DNA of 64,000 nucleotides from Bostrychus sinensis (lineage: Eukaryota; Chordata; Actinopteri; Gobiiformes; Eleotridae): positions 21,814,501 through 21,878,500 of the forward strand of contig CM036255.1 in the NCBI GenBank assembly GCA_020698575.1, in the 5' to 3' direction. Below are positions 59,301 through 64,000 of the stretch, in pieces. The translations under genes were made by a program, and so were the position numbers. Below the pieces are notes generated by a model. That model worked only from the letters and a program-made list of their open reading frames with translations, ran no database searches and was not told where the DNA came from. The stretch's first letter is position 1. The number at the start of each line of letters is the position of its first letter.

Positions 59301-60950
59301 AAAATATTTTTCTTTAGACTCACTTCTCCACCTTCTTCGCTGCCATTAAGGGATTTGAAGATTACTATGAGGATTAATATTGAAACAGTTCCCCAGACAC
59401 TGGTGTGTAATATGAAAAGAAATTTGAGTGCACTACAGGATCTCACCGTTTTTTTCAAGCAAGAGTGGGTCAGAATGTTTCTTGCCTATGTCAGCAAAGG
59501 AGCGCACCAGAGGGATGCGGTTGCTGAGTTTTCTCTCGTTCTGATGGTGGTGTTTCTTCAGCATGGCCTCCCGTACCTTGTCCCGTAGATCCTCTTTGAG
59601 CTGGCCCGAAGCCACCATGCTGTCTATCACCATGTCTGAGTCACATAATAATAATAATAACAGCGAAGACATAAAGAAGAGGTTAGATGCAGGATATGAA
59701 AAGCAAAGCATAGTAAACTGACTTACAAATGCATGGTTAAATTACCAGCAATTTCCTCAATGCTGCTGGCTCTCATATCCAGCAACACTGTGCCATTGAG
59801 TATGCAGCTGCGCAGTTCAAATAGACTGTGTAGAGACAGCGTTGCCACATAGGGTTTACTCCATCTCTCTCCACCGTCTTCCACATCCTCCTCAAACTTC
59901 AGCCACCTGTAAAAAATATTTTACTCTAACTATGTATAAAAGGATTATGTCAATTCAGGGCAATACAATTTGTTTGCCGTCTGTTATTTAATTTTTTTCA
60001 AACACTGCCAACCAAGGGACCGCCAACCTGATTTACCTGCATTGTATCACACAACTATTTCAGACAAAAAGATTTTTTAATTGATAAATGTTAATAGCTT
60101 TTTTATAGTTTTCAAAAAAACATAATTTTACTAGAAAAAGCATAACTGTAAAGAAACATATAAACTAAAATGTAATATAAAAAGCAAGAGCCTTACTTTT
60201 TTCTGTTTTAGTACCTAACATAACTGTCCACAGAGTATATTATTATAAAAACAAAATATAATATAATAATATAATATAATAATACATTAAGCCACAGGTG
60301 CACAGTGGCAGAGTGGTTAGTGCCTCTCAGTAAGGAGGATGTAAACTACAATCTCTTGCATGTGTTCAATGGCTTGTTGAATCTAGATTAATTGCCAGTA
60401 GTGATTGAACATGAGCATGAATGGTTGTCTGTCAGTGTGTATGCCTCTGTGTCAGTCCTACAACTAACTGGCCATTGTCCAGGATGTACCCTCACCCCGC
60501 CTAAGGCCCATTGTGGCTGGGAAAAGCTCCAGCCACCAACAACCCTAAAGTGAATGAATATTCAGACACATCAGTCCCATACAGGTTTTCAGCTTTGCAG
60601 ATGCAAATCCAAAGTGTTCCTTCTTTGTAGGTTCGTTGCTGACACTGGAGTGCAAGCATATTCACACATCCTGGCTGGAGCACTGTAAATGGACCTGGCA
60701 TCTGCAGGTTTGGCTAATGTAACATAATCAAATAAGAGACTCATTTGTTCCATTATGTCAACACGGCTCTACCACTAAATGCACTTGTCTTTGTATTCAG
60801 CTGGTCCTGACCTGGCAGTCTCTCTCCACTCAGTAGCACTGCCGTCTCTGAAGGAGAGCTCGTCCAGTTCGGTGAAAAGGTCGTGTGGGACATGCTCCAG
60901 GTCATCATCCTCGGTCCCCAGAATAAACTGCACCCGCTGGGATGGTGTGT
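41346..60950 (-). CDS. slc4a7: Slc4a7 / NBCn1: electroneutral Na+/HCO3- cotransporter (22 exons, 5' end outside window)
   Basis: NBCn1 imports Na+ with HCO3- across the plasma membrane and regulates cell pH. Twenty-two exons join in phase to about 1,120 residues, from 'TPSQRVQFILGTEDDD' to the C terminus (human about 1,214, so roughly 90 N-terminal residues lie beyond 64,000). Exons 1-9 form the cytosolic domain, 10-20 the transmembrane domain, 20-22 the tail. NBCn1 rather than SLC4A8/A10 is favoured by 'KQFKTERYFPTKVRSTISDF', 'PLGDNPWWTLL', 'RYVPLWKVHIFT', 'LLNIPVKTLSG' and a PDZ-type 'ETFL' end (human ETSL). The KKMIK-type DIDS motif of NBCe1 is replaced by 'EKLFH', as expected for a DIDS-insensitive NBCn1. 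Exon 4 is a cassette. Every intron is GT-AG except probably the one after exon 4 (GC-AG). Confidence 0.93.
41431..43133. other. slc4a7 last intron with repeat relics
   Basis: Bases 41,865-41,940 ('cagcactttgggcaaccgtg', 'ctctataaatgaagttggat') are a LINE-like 3' tail. From 42,603, 'acagctctggaaaaaaaata' plus 'agagaccactgca' is the left end of a third Tc1-like family; its right end was not found. A short (CA)n is at 42,473-42,489. Confidence 0.5.
43134..43213 (-). CDS. slc4a7: slc4a7 exon 21 of window
   Basis: 'EDEEMGLKVSYETSNLLN' and 'IPVKTLSG'; matches the NBCn1-specific tail. The donor 'gtaagt' lies within an apparent in-frame stop, so unspliced reading would end 'SGK'. Confidence 0.9.
43390..43545 (+). 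repeat. Teleost repeat ('cagctcttccctt', 'atttatctgggctta')
   Basis: Word order matches 24,890-25,032, ending 'atacactggcttgtgacc'. It is in an slc4a7 intron, antisense to the gene. Confidence 0.6.
43727..43873 (-). CDS. slc4a7: slc4a7 exon 20 of window
   Basis: 49 codons, last span 'VLALVFVRKLLDFVF', then cytosolic 'RELSWLDDLMPESKKKK' and a Lys/Asp/Glu-rich run. Confidence 0.94.
43963..44136 (-). CDS. slc4a7: slc4a7 exon 19 of window
   Basis: 58 codons, 'FFDRIKLFGMPAKHQPDLIY', 'RYVPLWKVHIFT', 'AAVVFPMM'; late membrane segments. Confidence 0.95.
44375..44443 (-). CDS. slc4a7: slc4a7 exon 18 of window
   Basis: 23 codons, 'FIPMPVLYGVFLYMGVSSLK' followed by 'GIQ'. Confidence 0.95.
44525..44776 (-). 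CDS. slc4a7: slc4a7 exon 17 of window
   Basis: 84 codons, 'KGCGYHLDLL', 'GLPWFVAATVLSISHVNSLK', 'SAPGEQPKFLGIREQRVTG'. Confidence 0.96.
45333..45494 (-). CDS. slc4a7: slc4a7 exon 16 of window
   Basis: 54 codons, 'PTSKNRGWLMDPLGDNPWW' and 'MDQQITAVIINRKEHKLK'; donor 'gttaga'. Confidence 0.95.
46220..46333 (-). CDS. slc4a7: slc4a7 exon 15 of window
   Basis: 38 codons, 'VRSTISDFAVFLTIMIMVVV' and 'GIPSPKLNVPDRFE'. Confidence 0.95.
46748..46978 (-). mobile_element. LINE reverse-transcriptase-tail fragment in slc4a7 intron
   Basis: Read on the minus strand: 'TRLRWFGHVQR', 'LELPGRRPRRRPK', 'RQMICCG'. This is the same LINE family as 2,770-3,250. It is inserted in the sense orientation of slc4a7, truncated and frame-broken. 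Confidence 0.75.
47014..47175 (-). CDS. slc4a7: slc4a7 exon 14 of window
   Basis: 'TCKLLHGEFVGPACGHHGPY' closes the extracellular loop with its last two cysteines, then a span and 'FLKQFKTERYFPTK'. Confidence 0.95.
47826..47934 (-). CDS. slc4a7: slc4a7 exon 13 of window (large extracellular loop)
   Basis: 'TCQCSPPANASAS' and 'LWNQTGYSEEDS': two N-glycosylation sequons (NAS, NQT); a third (NLT) is at the end of exon 12. Two of the loop cysteines are here. Confidence 0.92.
48023..48268 (-). CDS. slc4a7: slc4a7 exon 12 of window
   Basis: 'DYGLSYLSLRTSIGLWTAFL', 'VATDASSLVCYITRFTEEAF' and the region 'EALEKLFHLGEHYP' where NBCe1 has its DIDS motif. The first codon, split with exon 11, reads Asn (AA|T) where human relatives have Lys or Arg. 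Confidence 0.95.
48475..48600 (+). repeat. Teleost repeat ('ccagatgcccatcct' family)
   Basis: 'gttttacaccagatgcccat', 'tttacccaggcttgggacca' and 'cacaaagaaattgtcacctc'; a diverged member of the family at 7,862. Confidence 0.55.
49098..49231 (-). CDS. slc4a7: slc4a7 exon 11 of window
   Basis: 'IESLFGASMTGVAYSLFAGQ' and 'LTILGSTGPVLVFEKILFKF'; membrane spans forming part of the transport core. Confidence 0.95.
49651..49825 (-). CDS. slc4a7: slc4a7 exon 10 of window (first membrane span)
   Basis: 'IFGGLILDVKRKAPFYWSD' then the first span 'LYCACMSPVITFGGLLGEAT'. Confidence 0.95.
49826..52345. other. slc4a7 intron with a repeat-poor block at 50,520-51,000
   Basis: Bases 50,527-50,997 stay open on the minus strand for 156 codons and also on the plus strand, without recognisable protein content. 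The segment may be a conserved intronic element. At 50,993-51,075 'attacctccaccaaaaaggt' and 'tatgttttcaccagcattgg' start another fish repeat. Bases 51,245-51,390 are a relic of the tRNA-like arm of the foldback MITE ('agagcatttacccctgaact'). Confidence 0.4.
52118..52177. repeat. (TTA)20 microsatellite
   Basis: An uninterrupted TTA tract of about 60 bp in an slc4a7 intron; reads (TAA)n in the transcript. Confidence 0.95.
52346..52452 (-). CDS. slc4a7: slc4a7 exon 9 of window
   Basis: Linker 'MKRKRPSQPNGT' to 'GPELQRTG' plus split Arg. The initial Met replaces the Glu of human 'EKRK' and is internal, not a start. Confidence 0.92.
52576..52722 (-). CDS. slc4a7: slc4a7 exon 8 of window
   Basis: 49 codons, 'IFHDVAYKAKDR', 'GIDEFLDQVTVLPPGEWDP' and 'PPKNVPSQ'; end of the folded cytosolic domain. 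Confidence 0.95.
52803..53451. mobile_element. hAT-like non-autonomous element, with nested insert
   Basis: Ends 'cagtggttcttaaacttttc' and 'acagtttgagaaccactg' form a terminal inverted repeat. The body has many copies of 'aggactaaa' (about 52,985-53,095). A foreign T/G-rich piece follows, including T18 then G22 (53,344-53,383). No clear 8-bp target duplication was found. Confidence 0.7.
53531..53618 (-). CDS. slc4a7: slc4a7 exon 7 of window
   Basis: 'FLFLLLGPHGKGPTYHEIGR' followed by 'SMATLMTDE'; cytosolic domain. Confidence 0.95.
53820..54110. repeat. Two repeat relics in slc4a7 intron
   Basis: Bases 53,820-53,935 are a reverse copy of the 15,905-type repeat ('gttagcaagatagctcaaca'). Bases 54,028-54,100 are a relic of the foldback MITE tRNA-like arm ('tttgcggctcaattgtaaga', 'cttacccctgaactagaa'). 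Confidence 0.5.
54141..54298 (-). CDS. slc4a7: slc4a7 exon 6 of window
   Basis: 'KKIPPGAEASNVLVGEVDF' and 'LTEVPVPT' plus a split Arg codon; cytosolic domain. Confidence 0.95.
54458..54765 (+). mobile_element. Tc1-like element, internally deleted, with helix-turn-helix remnant
   Basis: Left end 'ccaatcaggcataacattac'; right end 'ggtggtcataatgttatgcc'. Between them, plus-strand words 'gacaaggaccaaattgtg', 'gtcagagcatctccaaaact' and 'cagctcttgtggggtatttc' encode the first helix-turn-helix of the transposase, with frame breaks. It is antisense to slc4a7 in intron 5. Confidence 0.8.
55279..55394 (-). CDS. slc4a7: slc4a7 exon 5 of window
   Basis: 'PMVSPHSVPNNLDGNK' and 'SSVDFSK', parallel to human 'ILASPQSAPGNLDNSK' and 'STVDFSK'. 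Phase 1 in, phase 0 out. Confidence 0.9.
55395..58234. other. slc4a7 intron following the cassette exon
   Basis: 2.8 kb without recognised repeats or additional coding exons. A small extra alternative exon cannot be excluded by eye. Bases 55,790-56,180 and 56,380-56,580 are less AT-rich. Confidence 0.4.
58235..58585 (-). CDS. slc4a7: slc4a7 exon 4: large alternatively used cassette
   Basis: Ser/Pro-rich 117 codons from 'GEGLSSSRLSLHKPG' through 'IPEVVVSPPEDDDLH' to 'LEMLSLEG'. This is the counterpart of the 124-residue cassette II of human NBCn1. Phase 1 at both ends is required by its neighbours. The only near-consensus phase-1 donor is GC-type (AAG|GCAAAT, exon end 58,235). A weaker GT site (T|GTAGCC) would end it at 58,223. 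A strong GTGAGT at 58,204-58,209 is out of phase with exon 5. Confidence 0.75.
59447..59635 (-). CDS. slc4a7: slc4a7 exon 3 of window
   Basis: 'VREAMLKKHHHQNERK' and 'IPLVRSFADIGKKHSDPLLL'; ends in phase 1 at a Gly codon, so exon 4 can be skipped without a frameshift. The acceptor follows a (TAA)n-like tract. Confidence 0.94.
59746..59906 (-). CDS. slc4a7: slc4a7 exon 2 of window
   Basis: Encodes 'WLKFEEDVEDGGERWSKPYV' and 'SLFELRSCILNGTVLLDMRA', core of the cytosolic domain shared across Na+-coupled SLC4 proteins. Confidence 0.95.
60295..60565 (+). repeat. Teleost tRNA-like repeat in slc4a7 intron
   Basis: Head 'gtgcacagtggcagagtggt' and 'agtgcctctcagtaagga', then 'agcatgaatggttgtctgtc', 'actaactggccattgtccag' and 'cgcctaaggccca'. 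A nearly complete copy. Confidence 0.7.
60812..60950 (-). CDS. slc4a7: slc4a7 exon 1 of window
   Basis: Starts in phase 1 (second base of an Asp codon) with 'TPSQRVQFILGTEDDD' and ends at 'ATEWRETA' plus a split Arg codon. Human continues upstream with a His/Arg-rich stretch that is not found in the window. Confidence 0.92.
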
Positions 60951-61814
60951 CTACAGAGCACAGTGGGCAGAGGCTGGAGGTCAGATTCACAGGGATTATC
61001 CAAACAAACATCTGAACACTGCACACATCGCTAGCTGAGGCCTTCAAAATGCTCCACATGGAATTATACAACTTTATCATTGAAATGGATTCAGTTTCTA
61101 GCCACCTTTAAAGTTAATATTCAAGTTTTATATAAGCATTACAAGCTGTGGTAAGTTACATAAAGGATAGGTCACCAATTTTGGAAAACTGTGAAAAGAA
61201 CCAGGGCCGGTGCCAAATAGTTACAAAATACTGTTACTATGTGATTACCCCTTTATCAAACATTGGTAGGATAATCTATGGGCCAAATTTTTGTAGCACA
61301 AAGCTTTTACACTTTAAATATTTACAACTTGGGAACCCTGACCAATATACGCCTAAGCTTTTTCCATGAAGCACTATTGTACAGTACTTGAGGGTTTGAC
61401 ATGAAGTGATCAAGATTTAATACAGTAGCTACAAAAGGAACCAATCTGCACAGGAATAACAAAGTATATGCATTCAATAATAAGGTCCAGTACAGACTCT
61501 AACTCCAGGCTTATTTCTTCGGGGCTTACACAGGCAGCAAGGTGCAAGAGAGAATAATGAAAACCTGAAAGCTTTGCAGCAATCTCCTTTTCATGTCTAA
61601 GTGAATTAGAGGACACATATCAGGACATCTGGAACCAGGGAGAAAACGGAAATAGATATGGCAGATTACACGACCAAACGCTGCGGGGAGACACAAATTG
61701 AATGACTAGAAGGGAAAGCTATTTTCTTTTAACACATGGTATCACTGTCTGTTGGCTAAAAGTGTAGTCTTTGCTTATATAACAATGTCTTACAAGAAAG
61801 AGCATTAAAATGTA
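60951..61814. other. slc4a7 5' intron sequence
   Basis: No coding exon found upstream of 60,950. The His/Arg-rich N-terminal exon expected for NBCn1 is not in the window. Confidence 0.45.
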
Positions 61815-62771
61815 CAGTACTGTGCAAATGTTTTAGTGAGAAAAATGCTAATAACTAGAAACACTTTAAAACAGGGGTTCTCCATGGCTAAACAAGCTGA
61901 ATTTAAGACTTTTTTAGACCTTTTTAAAACCACTGTTGAAGAAAATTAAGACCTATTTCATAAGTTCCCAGTGCACAAAAAGCTGAGTCATAAACATGGC
62001 TGCGTCGTTTAATTGTGACTATTGACCACAGTGAGTGCTGCAAGTATTTTATTCTTGGTAAGAAAAAAATCTGAGCTCTTGTGTTGGTGACGGTCATAGG
62101 CTTTGGGAATTTAAGCGGGTGTTTTAGAATAAGCTGTGAATGCAGGTAGTTACATTAAATGTATGTGACATATTTAAGACCTGTTTAAACATATTTAAGT
62201 ATTTTGGCAAATTTAAGACTTTTTAAGGCCTTAAATTAAGATTTTAAAATTTAAGACTTTTTTTTTTTAAGTACAGATTTATTTATTTTTTTACCATTTT
62301 GAGTCATGGACCAAAAATACTAATGATGCAAGGGTTTAATGGAAAGAGTATTTACCCCTGAACTAGAAGATCTTCGAGTGTAAGTCCTGATCTGGGCACT
62401 ATATCTTTAACATTGCAAGATAGGACCAGTGCCTTGGCAAAGGTTTACACTCTCCAAAAGCTTCTAATTTAGATTTTTCTTTTTTGAGATTTTGTGTTTT
62501 GATATTGTGCATTGATACACCTTTCTTTGTTATAGGGATATCAGGATTAACCAATTTTTTACAATAATAATAATAATTTAGGAAATTAAGGCTTCTCCCC
62601 AGTCCTTAGACATGATTATAATGTTTCAGGCTAATCAGTAAAATTAAACAAATTTTAAACAAGCATTTCAAGCAACAATCAAGCATTTCATAAAAAAATG
62701 CTCAGTATTTCCATCCCTACTTTGCTCATAGCCTTTCTTAAAAACCTGTCCAAGACTTTTGCAAAGTACTG
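61815..62771. mobile_element. Foldback-type MITE with TA duplication
   Basis: TA, 'cagtactgtgcaaatgtttt' on the left; 'aagacttttgcaaagtactg', TA on the right. The right arm carries the tRNA-like segment (62,328-62,420: 'aatggaaagagtatttaccc', 'tgatctgggcactatatctt'). The left interior is filled by another repeat rich in 'tttaagact' words (61,905-62,265). Confidence 0.75.
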
Positions 62772-63079
62772 TACATCTAATAATACTTCTTTATTTAGTA
62801 TGTGGCAAATGCAAGTAAATGTAAGTAGACTCTAAGCTAATGGTAAAGTGAATAGTAATGAAATTATATTTTGTGAAATAAAATATGATACACAGTAACA
62901 CAATGTGCCCCAGTAATCTGGATCCATATACAACACAGAAGTTAGCAGGATCAGTGCGGATATCTGAATGTTTGAAATGCTGATTTTCTGGCGACAACTG
63001 TTGGTCCATCTGTGCAAACAGCACTGAGCCTTTTCACAATGTGTTGCTCTGCATACAACTGACAAATAATGGTGCAGAG

Positions 63080-63401
63080 CAGTAATTCTCAAACTTTTCA
63101 CACTAAGTACCACCTCAGAAAATATTTGGGTTTCCAAGTACCATCCTCAACTAAAATGAGCATTACGAAATAAGGACTAATCTAGGACAAAACAAAGTCT
63201 AAAACATGTATAAACCAGAAGTAAACCACAAGCACATAACCAGGACTAATCTAGGACTGAACCAGGACTAAACCACCAGGACTAAGCAGCAAGAGTAGGA
63301 CTAAAACATAAATAAAACTGCCTCTAAATTAAACAAAATCAGAATAGCAAAAGACTCCTGAGTACCACCAGAACTACAGTACCACAGTTTGAGAGCCAGT
63401 G
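63080..63401. mobile_element. hAT-like non-autonomous element
   Basis: 'cagtaattctcaaacttttc' plus 'cacactaagtaccacctcag' on the left and 'gtaccacagtttgagagcca' plus 'gtg' on the right. The body again repeats 'aggacta' words, as at 52,803-53,451. Confidence 0.7.
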
Positions 63402-64000
63402 ATGTATGGGATTTTAGGAGTCTCGGAATCCCAATATATGTTTTAATACACACAATTTATAATTATTATGCTGATGATGACAGTGCACCATAGGTCATTC
63501 CAAAATGCATTGAAAATATCAGTCAGATGATTGTGCAACTCGTCATGGAGCTTGTGTACATAGAGGCAAATGTCAAAGCCTTTAGCCAGTGTCTGTAGCT
63601 GGTTCCTGGTGACATTTAGAGCTTTTTTTATTGAAATGTTTTATTCAAGTGTTTAAAATGTTGAGGAAAAAGCAGCCACAAAGCTCTAACCTTATAATTT
63701 AAATGGTTCAACGTTTTCATTACAGACCACTACACTGTGAACTTCCACCATCGGTCACAGTAAGCTCTCAGGCTTAAGACTAAACTATGTTATTTGCACT
63801 ATAAAAAGATATTTTTAGAGGAAACATGATGCATTTGAACAACAGGTCTCAAAATAAACTGAATAATATTTAGTACTTGTGGCAGCGGATGTGAAGGAAA
63901 TGTGAAGGGTCAATGTTGGTAAGAGGAATAGCTATTTATACTGTCCCAACATCAAAGGCTACTGTGTGTAATGGAGATACCACACATAAACACATTTAGA
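63402..64000. other. slc4a7 5' intron sequence, window edge
   Basis: AT-rich with no exon or named repeat recognised. Confidence 0.4.

Noticed and set aside
41346..60950. SLC4A8 or SLC4A10 instead of SLC4A7
   Set aside because: Loop and tail words (PLGDNPWWTLL, RYVPLWKVHIFT, LLNIPVKTLSG, C-terminal ETFL) and the large cassette fit SLC4A7.

Overview
The window is vertebrate nuclear DNA, almost certainly from a ray-finned (probably percomorph) fish. Its genes have GT-AG introns and encode vertebrate-specific orthologues. The intergenic DNA is full of teleost-type repeats: Tc1-like fossils, hAT-like elements, tRNA-derived SINE-like units and LINE tails. No bacterial, organellar or viral gene was recognised.

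Layout. Bases 1 to about 31,900 hold no recognisable protein gene. They are a gene-poor, repeat-rich interval containing several higher-GC, repeat-free islands that look like candidate regulatory modules, plus two sets of local direct duplications. At 31,900-38,300 on the plus strand lies herpud2, with a non-coding first exon and eight coding exons; the assembled protein is 376 aa. On the minus strand, 41,346-60,950 holds 22 coding exons of slc4a7 (NBCn1, electroneutral Na+/HCO3- cotransporter). They run from the N-terminal cytosolic domain to the stop codon; the most N-terminal exons lie beyond 64,000. The two genes converge tail to tail, and about 4.4 kb separates their stop codons. That gap holds one foldback MITE, one Tc1-like fossil and two SINE-like units. 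Bases 60,951-64,000 are slc4a7 5' intron sequence with two more DNA-transposon relics.

How the genes relate. They have no known shared pathway. Herpud2 is a ubiquitin-like-domain protein of the ER membrane; NBCn1 is a plasma-membrane acid-base transporter. Their juxtaposition is of interest for synteny only.

Most notable observations: (1) a family of long inverted-repeat (foldback) MITEs with a TA target site and Tc1-like ends, whose arms carry a tRNA-like segment, one copy lying in the probable herpud2 3' UTR; (2) two local direct duplications of non-coding DNA; (3) a probable GC-AG intron after the large alternatively used cassette exon of slc4a7, which in this fish carries a diverged version of the human PTVVIH motif. 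Exon borders were placed by eye from splice consensus, reading-frame phase and remembered family sequences; no search was run.
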